Below the pieces are notes generated by a model. It was not told the DNA's origin, ran no database searches, and was given only the letters and a program-made list of their open reading frames with translations. A program made the position numbers and the translations under genes. Shown in pieces: positions 12,801 to 23,415 of a stretch of DNA of 64,000 nucleotides. Position 1 is the first letter of the stretch. Each line of letters opens with the position of its first letter. Source of the stretch: Mycteria americana (Eukaryota > Chordata > Aves > Ciconiiformes > Ciconiidae); assembly GCF_035582795.1 (NCBI RefSeq), contig NC_134367.1:81513062-81577061 (forward strand), given 5' to 3'.

Positions 12801-15677
12801 CTGTGTCATCCTGAAATGAAAATGAAAATAAATATTTAAAAAATTAAGAGTACTCAGCAGATAATGTAAAACATCAAAAAATATTGCAAGGCAATCCACA
12901 GTTTAAATATACCTGAACTACTGAGCTATTTAATAACATTCTTTACAAACAACTCATAGGACAGTTTACATAGCAAATTATCCTTTGCTACAAACTAGCT
13001 GCATGACACATAGTGGCACAGAAGGAGAATTGGGTAGTTTCTCACCTGTTGCCTAAGTAGAGCACTGAATAGACAGAGCTGTGGCTCTGACCACCAAGTT
13101 CATCGTTCTTGATGTAAACTACCTATGGCATCAGCATGGCCAGACAGCTGTAGACCCAGCAAACTTCTCTCACTGGTGACAGTCAGGGGCAAGACTAATT
13201 GACTTAATCAGGCTAGCCCTCAAAAGCAACAGCAAGGGCAGAGCAAAAACACCAAGCCTTTGCTGAGAGCTGATGCTTATAAAATCAAGGGAAATATTAC
13301 CAAAAGCAACACACGAGTTTATGGACATACAGCTAAAATAAAAGGAATGGTATACAGTTTACAAAAAGATATGATTACAGCAAGTAGCAAAGATGTGTCG
13401 GGGAGGGTGGGGGAGAGAAGAGAAAAACTGAAGTTGTATTGCAACAGATACAGAAGATAAATTTCATCTTCAGAACAAAGCTATTACAAGGGAACATTTA
13501 GAAGTTAACTTACAAGTGTCACTATTCAGATTTCATGAGATCTCTATAAAGAAAGGGAATAACGGGTGAAGAAAAAAAAAATGTAAGAGAGTTCTGTAAG
13601 ATCTAGCAGACCAATGATTCCATTGGTCTTCTTGTGCTTTGCTGTCTAGTAATGCTACACAACTCCTACCTAGTGCTCATCATCAACAACTCTCAAAGCG
13701 TTTAGTGATCACACTTGCATGATTACAGTTGAGAAACGGAAGGTAGAAGTGTTCAAGCGAATCACCTATTGTCACCAGCAGCAGAGGCAAGAACAAGACA
13801 GCTCTTTAAGTAACCGAAACTCTGAAGTGGCGTGGTATGAAAGAATAGTGTTTCATAACTTTTGTGAAAAGTTTAAGAAAGAAGAATTAACCTGCCAGAA
13901 ATAAGTGGATCAAGCCCACAATTACACTTACGTATTAAATAACGCCAAGAACAATTATTAGGTCTACCTTAGCTAATGTCTTCCATTCTAGTATGTTTTA
14001 CACATCATATCACTTGAAATGTCATTTAAAAAGATTCCAGCAAATGAGAATAAATTGCTTTTGTTATGTAACATTTCACAGTTCTATAATCAAGACAGGC
14101 CAGAGGGAAAAATCATTTGTCTCCTGTATTTTTGGTTTATTTCATGTTTTTCACAATTCTTTACAATTTTTTTTTCTTTCTTGTGGATTAGTAAGAGTAC
14201 CTTTCGTACAATAAGAACAAAAACTTAAAAGCAAAATGTAAAGAAACTGTGCTTTCTTAATGCAGCTATGCTTAAAGAATCAGGTAAGTCGCACCTCCAC
14301 TAGTACTACTAATAATACTGTTTCCTAGTACTGCTGAGAATACCCTGTATAAACTTAATTAGACAAACCAAGTAGCAGTCCCCAATCAAAACAATATCAC
14401 ACTAGGGTATTTTGTGACACAGCTATGTCTCATCAGCAGTTCATCCCTACTTCCCACATGAAACATTAATGCACTCCAAACCTTTTCAACTATTAGACAA
14501 AAACATGAACAGGGCCAAAGCCATGCTTTGCTATGCCAAAGCTACCACGAGACTTCAAAACATTTTTAAAAGATAGATCTTAACCTGCCAGTTAAGAGGA
14601 AGTGCTGTGCATCAGTTTCTCCTTTTGCTTTGAAGTTTTCTTTTATTAAATCCGGTACCGTTAAAAAATATGAGCACCCATACCACAGGAGAGACGAATG
14701 TCCCCTGTTTCTGTCTTGGCTTTCTTACTTGCTGAAAACTTCAGCAAACTCAATCACACAGGCTCACAGGCTAAAACACCCTAGGAAACGAGTCAGTTTG
14801 ACGCCGAGGACTTTGCAGAAAAAGCGAAAACATTTGCATCGTGATCTAAGTCACACTCTAGTTCAACCACTGTTACTGGAGCGAAAATAAAAATCAGGGG
14901 CAGTCTCGTGGCTTTCTTTACATGGAACGTCAAACATTGCCAAAAAAAGCCCCGTCTTCCCTTGAAAACGCCTGTTTCTGTAAAACGCCTGTTAGTCCTT
15001 ACGAAATAAGGTTACATTACGAATTCCTGGTACGTCTATCAATTATAAGATCTCCGTAACGATCCTTTATTATGTAATCGGAAAGCCTGAATTACCAAGA
15101 CGTCTTTCAAAAAGTAACTGCCAATCTGCATCCGAGCGTGGGTGCGGGAACAGCAGCAAGTACTTGGTGCCGCCAGCCCAAGCAGCGCCCGGGAAGAGCG
15201 GGTACCATCTAGCAGGCCTAGGCAGAAGAGCCTGCGACTAGACCCAAACTTTGCTGGGTGCGACGCTGGGGCGCTGCCGCGGCGCGGAACGCGCTGCCGC
15301 GCCGCGCCCGGGGAGGCGCGTAAGGACTTTTAGGAGGGAGGACGGCCCCCGGGCACCCAGCGGGGCCTCGCCCCCCCAGCCCCGGACCCGCCCCCGAAGT
15401 TCGGCCCGGGGCGCGGGAGGGCGCCAACCCCCCGCCGAGAGGCTGCCCGCCGCCGCCCGGCTCCCCTGGAGGCGTGAGGCGAGCCCGGGGAGGGTCACGG
15501 CGCCCACGCGGGGGGGCCGGGCGAGGCCTCCCGCCGAGGCGGCTGTTGCGCCGCAGCCCCAGGCCGCCGCGCCGGGCCCGCAGCCCCGCGGCCGCCGCCC
15601 GCTCTCACCTTCGAGGACTGGGCGCCGGGCGTGGCCGGGTCGCTGTCGCAGAGGCGCGGGGACAGGACGGCCGCCAT
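3648..15677 (-). CDS. PHF10: PHF10 (BAF45a), PBAF chromatin-remodelling subunit; coding exons 1-9, with a short-isoform stop
   Basis: PHF10 is a nuclear accessory subunit of the PBAF SWI/SNF complex. Coding exons in transcript order: 15677-15609, 12810-12704, 12138-12008, 11211-11128, 9702-9569, 9454-9305, 8107-7998, 6442-6289, 3824-3669 (3648 if read through). Every junction has AG/GT signals and every exon joins in phase. The 365 residues to the exon 9 donor follow mammalian PHF10 closely: N-terminal [12 protein letters not shown], a basic KRRR cluster (residues 38-41), the SAY region across exons 3-8, and an acidic DSDGDSDD stretch in exon 8. The start is the only ATG in place. The frame stays open upstream only because the region is GC-rich. 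Reading through the exon 9 donor adds VEEKSP and TGA, giving 371 aa without PHD fingers. The long isoform would splice to PHD exons outside the window. Confidence 0.97.
6289..6442 (-). CDS. PHF10: PHF10 coding exon 8
   Basis: 154 nt. It ends the SAY region ([20 protein letters not shown]) and carries the acidic, serine-containing [19 protein letters not shown] stretch, a plausible phosphorylation cluster. Donor TCG|GTGAGACA. Phase 0 exit. Confidence 0.97.
7998..8107 (-). CDS. PHF10: PHF10 coding exon 7
   Basis: 110 nt, encoding [20 protein letters not shown] and then [13 protein letters not shown]. Acceptor CAATACAG, donor AAAAG|GTATTTT. Confidence 0.96.
8347..8372. repeat. 11-bp perfect inverted repeat, 4-nt loop
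   Basis: Arms TAAGACTACTG and CAGTAGTCTTA flank CTAA. The repeat sits in the PHF10 intron between coding exons 6 and 7. Confidence 0.85.
9305..9454 (-). CDS. PHF10: PHF10 coding exon 6
   Basis: 150 nt, exactly 50 codons: a Gln-rich start (QMQQQNTQ), a Lys/Ala-rich helix ([12 protein letters not shown]), then [14 protein letters not shown]. The donor CAT|GTAGGC is a poor match to consensus. It is supported by in-phase joining to exon 7 ([11 protein letters not shown]). Confidence 0.95.
9569..9702 (-). CDS. PHF10: PHF10 coding exon 5
   Basis: 134 nt, residues about 131-175. It includes [20 protein letters not shown] and HYKEYS. Acceptor TATTTTAG, donor TCT|GTAAGTAA. Phase 0 exit. Confidence 0.96.
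9831..9873. repeat. (CT)n microsatellite
   Basis: About 21 uninterrupted CT units, which on the PHF10 sense strand read (AG)n. It lies in the intron between coding exons 4 and 5, roughly 130 bp upstream of the exon 5 acceptor. Confidence 0.95.
11128..11211 (-). CDS. PHF10: PHF10 coding exon 4
   Basis: 84 nt, encoding [20 protein letters not shown] and then TETQCTL. Acceptor TTTGGAG is a weak pyrimidine context. Donor CTAG|GTAAGAA. Confidence 0.95.
12008..12138 (-). CDS. PHF10: PHF10 coding exon 3
   Basis: 131 nt, residues about 59-102. It opens the SAY region with [19 protein letters not shown] and continues [19 protein letters not shown]. Acceptor TACTTAG, donor CAG|GTATTTA. Confidence 0.96.
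12704..12810 (-). CDS. PHF10: PHF10 coding exon 2
   Basis: 107 nt, from acceptor TTTCAG to donor GG|GTAATA. It encodes an acidic segment followed by the basic [10 protein letters not shown] segment, a likely nuclear-localisation element, and then [12 protein letters not shown]. Confidence 0.95.
15609..15677 (-). CDS. PHF10: PHF10 coding exon 1
   Basis: Residues 1-23, from ATG at 15677-15675 (G at +4) to the donor AAG|GTGAGAGC. The N-terminus is a few residues shorter than in mammals. It lies inside a CpG island. Phase 0 exit. Confidence 0.93.
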
Positions 15678-15973
15678 GACCGCCGCGGGGGCCGCCGCCG
15701 GCTGGGCGAGGAGAAGCGCCGCCGCCGCGCGACCCGGCCTCGCGCCGCGCCCGGCTCCGCCCCCCCTCCCCCTGCGGGGGGTGGCAACGGCCCCTACCGG
15801 CCAGCTCGCGCACGAGCGCGGCGGCTCGCGCAGCTCCTGCTCCGCCCCCCTCCGGGCAGCCCGCGGCGACCCCGGCCCGCGCCGCCGGACCGGCACCCGG
15901 CCCGCCCCGCCGCCGCCAACGCCGCCGCGCGGGCCCGGCGCCGGGGCCCCGCCGCCGTCGCCGCTGCCGCGCC

Positions 15974-16014
15974 CTCCTCCTCCTCCTCCTCCTGCTGCTG
16001 CTGCCGCCGCTGCT
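15974..16014. repeat. Triplet-repeat tract (CTC)n(CTG)n(CCG)n
   Basis: About seven CCT units run into CTG and CCG units, roughly 300 bp upstream of the PHF10 start codon. On the PHF10 sense strand this reads GCAGCAGCAGCAGGAGGAGG-type sequence and may be 5'UTR or proximal promoter. Confidence 0.85.
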
Positions 16015-16729
16015 CGGGCGGCCGCGCGGCCTGGCCGCGAGCGCGGAGCCGAGCCGCCGCGGTAGCGCTTGGGCAGGAGCGCGGGGCGGAGGGGCAGCAT
16101 CGCCCCGCGGCGGGTAGCGCCGAGCGCCGCCGCCGCCGCTGACCGGCGCGGGAGCTGGCACCCAGCAGGGCTGGGCTGCTCCGCCGCCAGGCTCCCGTCT
16201 CCGGGAACGTCAGCCGGGGACGAGCTACGTTTGTGAACCATCAGCCCCCGCAGGAGGGGGGTACGGGGGGCGGGGGGCGCACTCGGAGGAGCCGGCACGA
16301 GCGCGCTCGCTCGCCCCTGCGAGGAGGGCGCTTGAAGCCGGCCCCGCCGCTGCGCGGAAGCGCCGAGCCAGCTGCGCGCCGGGCGGCGCCGCGTCCCGCT
16401 CCCGCCGTTGCGGCCGGGCGAAGGCGGAGCGTGGCCCTCCCCGGCAGGAAAGACCCTCGTCCCGCCGGCGCCGGGGCGGCGCGCACGCCCGCCCGCTCGC
16501 ACGCGCGCAGCCGGGCTCCATGGCCGCGCACGGCCGCCGCGCCGGCGAACAAAGCGCAAAGCCGCTCCCCCGCGGGAGCCCCGGCCGCCGCCCCCGGGGG
16601 CTCGCCCCGCTACGGGGGCTCGCCCACCCGCCCCCCGCGCTGCTCCCCGGACCTCGGGCTTTGCCCCTACGCGGCTCCAAACCGGCTCAGAGCCGAGCAG
16701 GCCAAGGGCCCTTCAGAAGCACCACCACC

Positions 16730-17591
16730 CCCCTCTGCCCTCACACACGTTTATTTTCAGTTCTTAACAATACAACGGACGTGGAAAAGGCATCAGCGCT
16801 CGATTTCCACACGGGGCAGTTCCAAAAGCAGATGTCTACGCACTTCACAGATCTGCTGCAGTCTTCTTTTTGAAAATAGTCATTGCTGTCCTTGCCAATT
16901 ATGGACCAGTTATCAATAGTCTCGTAACTGACCCCATCGTCCTCCTGCCGTTGCCGTCAGAGGCCACTCCAGCAGTGATCGCACTCGCCCAATTCAGTAC
17001 TTAGCCACCAGCCTGAACAGACTTGATACTTAATGCGAGTTTAAGGCCCAGGGAAGCTAATGACTTGACTGAACTCACACTTCATTCAAGGAAAACGACT
17101 GGAAATTTGCACAGATTCCTAAGTGTGCAAAACACGGATGCCCGCCCAGCCAGGCTTCTACACAGACTTGGCATTTTATCAAAGATACAACTAGAAAGAA
17201 ACTGAACACTGCCTTTTCTTACAAAGAGCGTGCTTCTAAGAACACCAATACCTGCAATTTATTGCAAACATTCGTTAACAACTTTGGGCATGCAACAGAC
17301 AAACAACATTCAAAATTTTGCAAAGTTTGGCCTTACACCAGCTGCTTCAACTTCCACAGCAGCGTTACAACAGATGAAGCCCATATGTACTCAACCATAC
17401 ACATTTCAAGAGCATCTTCTTGGGTTTGGTTTTTTTCAACAGAAAAATGAGCAAAATTATCTCAACTATATGTCAATTTCAATTTGCCAACAGCATTAGG
17501 ACAAAAATTAGTACTAAAATAATGACATTCTGAAAATTTTCAAATATACCAGGTACTGTGATACACAAAACCAGGTGTGGCCTTTAGAGTA
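16730..17591 (-). other. DYNLT2: DYNLT2 3'UTR
   Basis: This is non-coding sequence between the DYNLT2 stop and the first minus-strand AATAAA, about 860 nt. It ends where base composition jumps to the PHF10 CpG island. No competing coding exon is visible. Confidence 0.7.
16750..16755 (-). terminator. DYNLT2: Poly(A) signal of DYNLT2
   Basis: TTTATT on plus is AATAAA on minus, about 840 nt after the DYNLT2 stop codon. Cleavage is expected a few tens of bases further, inside the edge of the PHF10 CpG island. Confidence 0.65.
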
Positions 17592-17702
17592 TTACTCGTA
17601 ATAACAAGCCATTACCAAAGCCAGTGCAATAAATGTTTCAGTTTCACATTTAGCTGAAACCCAGGTGTCTCTTTGAACATCCCAGACCCATCTGCTGGCA
17701 AC
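17592..17702 (-). CDS. DYNLT2: DYNLT2 coding exon 4 (terminal)
   Basis: 36 codons plus [22 protein letters not shown] is the signature terminal strand of Tctex1 light chains, and the protein ends ...VMACYYE. Acceptor TCCTTTAG. Confidence 0.96.
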   Translation of the reverse strand, partial: VASRWVWDVQRDTWVSAKCETETFIALALVMACYYE

Positions 17703-20700
17703 CTAAAGGAAAGAAAAGAAAAAGCTATTTGTGAGTCTATAAACAGCACAGTTTTTCTATTTTCTTAAAAGAACACACAGCATTATATAAATACCGATAT
17801 AATTGCATTATGAGAGTTACAAGTAGTAAGAACTGCAAAATTACAGTGAAAATGAACAAGTCCTATTCGATGTTAAAATACATGTCCTTGCTCCACGGTA
17901 AAGTTTCCACCCCAACAGATCCAAAAATCTCTACACCAAAACCTCAATTCTCTCTCATGGTCACTTGTTAGCACTTTAGCATACTGTAACAGCACCCCTT
18001 CAAAAGCAACGTGAACAGATACTAGTTTTGGGAACATATACAACTAAGAAGTCACATCCTCACTCCTCTAGCTCCAGCTTACTCCAGTCTACTTGTGACC
18101 ACTTACTGGGCTCTCAGCTTTTTTGATAAAACTGTTTTCAAAGCTAAAATGTGTGAATTGACTGCTGGAATAAACATATTCCTCAGGAGAAAAAAGTTAA
18201 CTTGGACCATTTCAGCAATCCATTTTAACCTACAGCTCCTCAGTCAAAGTACAACTTCAGAGGCAGCGCATTGCGAGACAGCACCAGGAAAGTAGGTAGA
18301 TGCAGGCCCCGCACAGACCAGCGTCATTACTGAAGCTGACAACCCTTCAAAAATAGTTTCACATAACCTACTACAAACAGGTATGGTTTCATCAGGTTTT
18401 AAGAGCTGATGATGAACACTCCTAAACAGAAATGCTCTCTGACACTCGGCCAGATACCTAAAAGTGTTCTGAACACCAATGGGAGCTTGCAATACATGTA
18501 AATCACATACAACAGAGGAAAGTCTAGAATACTTTTCTTTTGGGTGTGCCAAGTTCAGATCACTAATGTTACTTTGTAGTCCCAGGAGCATGTTTGGTGG
18601 CAGCTGCAGTTGAAACAGTTTCCATCCCTTTCCTTGCCACCCCTTCCTTTCCACGTCACCCCACACTAAAACTGCACAGCATTTTGCGATGAATGCGACG
18701 ACCCAACTGGAGATCAAAGTACATCAGAAAAAGAAAAACAATATTCACTGCAATCATGCAACTGCACTGGCACAGCACACAGCGGAAATAACTGGTTGAC
18801 AGGGAAGAGCAGCATGGGCTGCTTACCGCTGTTACTGAACTCAAAAAGAAGACAACCTTCACAGGGTTAGGTAGAATCACAGCAGTACCTTAAATTGTCA
18901 CCTGGCATACTACTCCCCATAAAGAACTCAAAGGCTTCACGACCACCTCAAACTAGTTAAGCTGCTGAATGCAGATGAATGCCTAAGAGATAACATACAG
19001 TTCTAAAAATTATTTTCAGTTTACAAAAGATATTAATAATATGTTTGCTTACATTTATTGCCTGACCTGCCTTTTCCACAATTAGTACTGATACCACGTA
19101 CTTATAACGGTCAAAGTCGAATTCCTTCACAGCCTTCAATATTTCTTCTGAGACTGAAGCACACAAGGAGGGACTAGAAACTCCATCGTACTTGGCTTGT
19201 TGAAGTTTATTCTATCAAAAACAATTTTGAAGGATCTTAGTTTTCATCCTGGTAGTCCTTTGCAAAAACACCTTTACAGTCATTTCCACTACAAGAACAT
19301 TAAAAGAACTAATGAGTAGAATAGTCAATATAGACGATGCTCTCAAACAGCAAAGGCTGCACTATTTTTACTCTAAAATGTTTTATCTCTTTTTTGAAAG
19401 TGACAAACCTGCCTGGCCAATCTCCATTTAACAAAAAGGAATGTATTCTTCTCCATCATTTGGGCTCAGTTCACTGGAAAATAGTGCTACAAATACCTGT
19501 TCCAAATATCCAAGGCATGTTGTCTTCCAGACAGCAGAATTGCAAGAGTTAGTTATAAATATTCAAGGTACCACTAAGAGCTACGTGTTATCTCAACAGA
19601 TTGTTCTCCTTCATTTTTGCTTAATTTTTGTATGTGGCAGTCAGACTGTTAAGGACACCAAGTATATTTTATGCAGGTCATATGATATTAGTAGAACTAA
19701 TTGAAGGAGTAGAATTCCACAAATTCAAGGTCAGGATCTTTCAATAACTGGATATTTTGCAGATTAGGGTACTTTGAACTGTGCTATAGCTCAATTTGAT
19801 TTAGAAATGGGTAAGAGTTTAAGAAGCTTCAGCTCCATCTTAACAGCACATGCTCAGTGGCGGCCTTGCAGAGGGCCTCCTGCACTTTGCAAAACGGAGC
19901 ACAGTCACATCACATTTGTGTGCCAAAACTCAAAGTCTGCAAAGATTTAGGCATATGTTTAAGTTTATGCAACTTACACTGTTCCATTAATACAATCTTT
20001 GCAAGACAAGCTACTTTTGCAATAAAATTAGACAATCAATTAAAAAAAATACTATACCGTTAGTATCGCTTGAGCTTTGTCTCTTACTAAATAATCCCGA
20101 AATTTATTATGTGGCTCCAGTCTGTATGTATTAGCATATCTTATCTTTGCCCTGTTAGCTTTGAATGCCAATAGCTTAGCTTTCATTGAATCACTAAAAT
20201 ACTCCTCTTCCATTGGAGCCATACCTAAAGCTTCGTAATTTGATTGTGTCCTTTTTCCTTTCATCTGTGCAAAAAAATAAAAAAAGTCCGTATCACGTGA
20301 ATATTTTAGCATTTAACAGTTTCTAAATAATACTTTATGGTGTACAGTTAAGAGGGAAAAAAAACAATTAGTCTAGGAATGTGTTACAAAAAAAGCAGAA
20401 AAGCTAGAAAATGGGTATCTTCTTCTGGCTGTTTTGACACTACCGCTTTGACTGAAAAAAAAAAAAAAAAGAGAACAGTGGTTAACTTCTGCTCAATTTT
20501 AACTTCTTTTCCACTGAAATCCAAACGAAGTTTGCATTTAAACTCAGTCAATCAGACACACTGTACTAGCACCCTGAATCCACTCCATTTTCCAAGGAAA
20601 AACACACAGATATTAACATATGTGTCCAAGACTGTTAACCACAACTTCAAGCTTTCCATTCAAACAGCCTAAACAAAACCCAAAATACATGCTTGGTTCA

Positions 20701-23100
20701 TTTACTACGTAATTTTACTTGTCCTCATCCCTTGTGAAGCTACTAAACAAATGCCTTATGTATTAATGACTTAATTTGCTCATTAATAAAAAAAAGGAAA
20801 AAATATGCTCCAATTTGCAAGCTTTGTAATTTTGCTTGGAACTTAAAAACACAGTAGTACTTCTTTTTATTTGTCATCAGAACTCTGAAGATCGATGTTT
20901 TCTCCCCATCCAGCTTGTGTATTATCATTGTCTTCAACACACATAACAAAATTTGGCCCTCTGTGAATGCAAGCAGCAAGTTTGATGACGCACACAAAAG
21001 ATGTCACCTGCTGTCCTCCATGGCTGGCTTAAAACAGAACTGTAAAATGATAACAAAACAAGACAGAGACAGAAAAGCACAAACAAATAACAAACGCTAC
21101 ATACCAGCTACCTCCTAACTAACCACTTTCAAGTTTTGCTGACTCTTCAGCACCTTGCTCCACTTCCTGACTACAGCTAGAACTTAGGTGAGAGAAAAGC
21201 ATCACTTCCTTCTCATAAGAGCAGTAAAGAGAACAAAGGTGATATAACACCACAGTGCAAGGCTTACACTAACACGTATAGAAAAAAAATCATACACTTA
21301 TGAATAATATAAAAGTCTAGTGAGAATTATTTGAAGAGATGCACTACTCAGAGGCTCACAAATCTTTAAGTCAGAGGAGTTTGAGAATAAGGGAAGCAAT
21401 GCAGTTTCTTCTCTATGAAATCACTTATACATTAGCCCTGTCAACACTGTGGACATTACCTACATCTCTCCTCTGGTTCCTTACTGTTAGATAATTCTGT
21501 TAAAAACCAGTGATGTTGGCAGCCTTAGTGCAAACTGGCTGCAGGTGTTTGTTGATGCCATGCCAACAATGCCAACTCTGAATAGCACTCACCTTACACT
21601 AAAAATGCAATGAGCAAACACATTTGCACCTAGGCTATGGACTTTCATTATCTTCTAACTGAAATTCAGATCTATAAAGACTATAGCCCCTACCCGCGCA
21701 TCACAGGTCCCCTAACAGAATAAAAACCACCTCAAGTCTGCCATCTGAGCTGCTCAAATGAGCATCCCAATCCATGTCAGTGGAAATGAACCTGTGAAAA
21801 AGGTCACAATCTAAGCAGCAATTTTTTGCTAACATGGTTCAGCATGAGTCACAACATTTTCAGCCTGTACCATTACAGATGGAAGACAATTCATGTCTAT
21901 AGCACACAACTTCTAACAATGCCGTTACTTACAAGTTTAACTGCTATTATTAGTGACCAAAGCTTTCATAATCATTTCCTCATGTGCAAGAAGCCATTTA
22001 CTGAGGTAACCAAAAACCTTATTGATATCTCTACACAAACAGTTAATAAATAAACCTACTTTTGTATTTCACAATACAAATACTGTGATTGCAAGTTTTA
22101 GCACTATGTTGCAATTACATTTCTATATAATATTTACAGCCTTCATAAAAGAATCTCTCAAAAATTCAAGAACCAGCTTTGCATTTGACTACACAAAAGC
22201 CTGTTCTTATGTTACTGGACTCTATTACATCGGCTTAACCTTGGAGATACGGACTTAAGTATGCTGAGAGAAGAACGTTTTTGTCATTTGAAAGAAATGC
22301 TGTTTGTTAACAAGTCTGTTGTAACAACCATGGTTGTTTTAAAGAAACAGTTCTTTATTCCTTCAAAAGAGGGCACACCTTCTCCTAACTTAGAGAACTC
22401 AGAGTAGCACCCCAAGTTGGAAAGACTGCACCACCAAAGGGAGGACCACCCTTGCCTTCTTTTTACCTTCACAAGGCTTTAACAACTTTGCCTCCCAATG
22501 CTGAAGGTGGCACACCAGCTGCAAGGTGGATGTGAACGTGACATCCGACCAAACAGAATGGGGAGGAGCTATTCCAAACCGGATGTAAAACAGACGGGAA
22601 CAGCATTTCTGATACAAGTATTGGCAAGACCACACCTTTTAATCACACACCGAGCCCCTCATTCTTCCACACGCTGTACCGTCCTTCCTAAGGTCCCAAG
22701 CCCCATCCTTCTTTCTTTCCCTCGCCAGCGGAAGCGCTCCAGTCCCGGGCCGGTGCCCCCGCCTCAGGCGAGGGCCACAGCAGAGGGGGAGGCCGGCGCC
22801 ACCGCCCCACCAGGCCGCCGCGCCCCCTCAGCCCGCGCTAGGGCCACGTGACGGGCACGCGGTGCAGCCGTTGTGGCCGTTACCGCCGCCCTCACACCCG
22901 TTCCCTTCCCACGCAGCTGGCGTGCCCGGCCGGCGGACACCGCCGGCACCGGCCTCCAGCAGCTAAACTCCCGGGGCTGCCGTCCCGCCCCCGCCCAGGC
23001 GGCCGCTCACGCTGTCTTTATCTAACAGGCCCTGGCGCCGCTTCCCTTCCTCCGGGGCGGCGGCGGGGGCGAGCTGCGGCATCTTGGAGTGCTTCTCCAT
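17592..23100 (-). CDS. DYNLT2: DYNLT2 (TCTE3), Tctex1-family dynein light chain
   Basis: Four coding exons on minus: 23100-23011, 20264-20058, 19211-19053 and 17702-17592. All are in phase 0 and give 188 aa, close to the roughly 200 aa of the mammalian protein. The N-terminal 75 residues are low-complexity and linker-like. The Tctex1 fold starts near [11 protein letters not shown] (about residue 75), continues through [20 protein letters not shown] and [20 protein letters not shown], and ends in the typical [14 protein letters not shown] strand and short [13 protein letters not shown] tail. The family binds dynein intermediate chain. This member is linked to axonemal and sperm motility. An in-frame ATG at 23223 would add 41 residues; the start at 23100 is preferred because its product matches mammalian length. 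The gene is head-to-head with ERMARD. Confidence 0.93.
19053..19211 (-). CDS. DYNLT2: DYNLT2 coding exon 3
   Basis: 53 codons, acceptor TTTTTGATAG, donor AAT|GTAAGCAAA. It encodes the core Tctex1 helix and strands, including [20 protein letters not shown]. Confidence 0.95.
20058..20264 (-). CDS. DYNLT2: DYNLT2 coding exon 2
   Basis: 69 codons, acceptor TTTGCACAG, donor ACG|GTATAGTA. It carries [20 protein letters not shown] and the start of the Tctex1 fold, [20 protein letters not shown]. Confidence 0.95.
23011..23100 (-). CDS. DYNLT2: DYNLT2 coding exon 1
   Basis: 30 codons, [19 protein letters not shown] through LLDKDS, then donor AGC|GTGAGCGG inside the CpG island. The frame is open upstream to an alternative ATG at 23223. 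Confidence 0.8.
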
Positions 23101-23239
23101 GGCTTGCGGCACGCAGCGCCGCTTTCCCCGAGGGGAGGCAAGGCGGGCGCAGCCCCCTCTCCTCCCGCTCCCGGCGACGGGCCGCGAGGAGACGCCGCCT
23201 TCGCGCTCCGCGGCCTGGAGCAACCCCGTGCCAGGGCGG

Positions 23240-23323
23240 GAGTCTTCCCGCGCGAGTCAGGTGTGACGCCACGCGCTAGCACAACGTCATGACGCACAGC
23301 GGGCGGGCCCAGCAGTAACAGAG
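23240..23323 (+). other. ERMARD: Candidate ERMARD 5'UTR exon
   Basis: ERMARD's start codon begins at the first base after a splice acceptor, so an upstream non-coding exon is required. The best plus-strand donor seen in the CpG island is CAGAG|GTAACG, with the exon ending at 23323. Joined to the ATG exon it would give G at -3 and G at +4. The 5' boundary is a guess. A 9-codon upstream ORF (23289-23318) would lie in it. Confidence 0.35.
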
Positions 23324-23395
23324 GTAACGGCAGCAGGTCGCCATGGCGGGGTGGGGCGGTGGCTTCCGTGAGCGAGGGCGGGGATTGGGGGCTTT

Positions 23396-23415
23396 GGGGG
23401 GGGGGGGGGGGGGGG
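23396..23415 (+). repeat. (G)20 homopolymer
   Basis: Twenty consecutive guanines on plus, within the CpG island and about 300 bp from the DYNLT2 start codon. It may form quadruplex structure. Exact length may be a sequencing or assembly uncertainty. Confidence 0.9.

Larger units (their letters stand above)
15240..16700. promoter_or_regulatory. PHF10: CpG island and putative promoter of PHF10
   Basis: Very GC- and CpG-rich DNA covers PHF10 coding exon 1 and about 1 kb upstream. There is no obvious TATA box, which fits a dispersed CpG-island promoter for a housekeeping chromatin gene. The transcription start cannot be placed from sequence. The island ends within about 50 bp of the DYNLT2 poly(A) signal. 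Long open frames on both strands here are by-products of GC composition. Confidence 0.85.

Noticed and set aside
15238..16919. Long open frames on both strands (up to about 350 codons) in the PHF10 CpG island
   Set aside because: They are Arg/Ala/Pro/Gly-rich, overlap on all frames, and follow from high GC content. Only the 23-codon PHF10 exon has homology and splice support.
18244..18717. 157-codon minus-strand open frame inside the DYNLT2 intron
   Set aside because: No recognisable domain, no start or splice support, and within an intron of a gene whose exons account for the whole protein.
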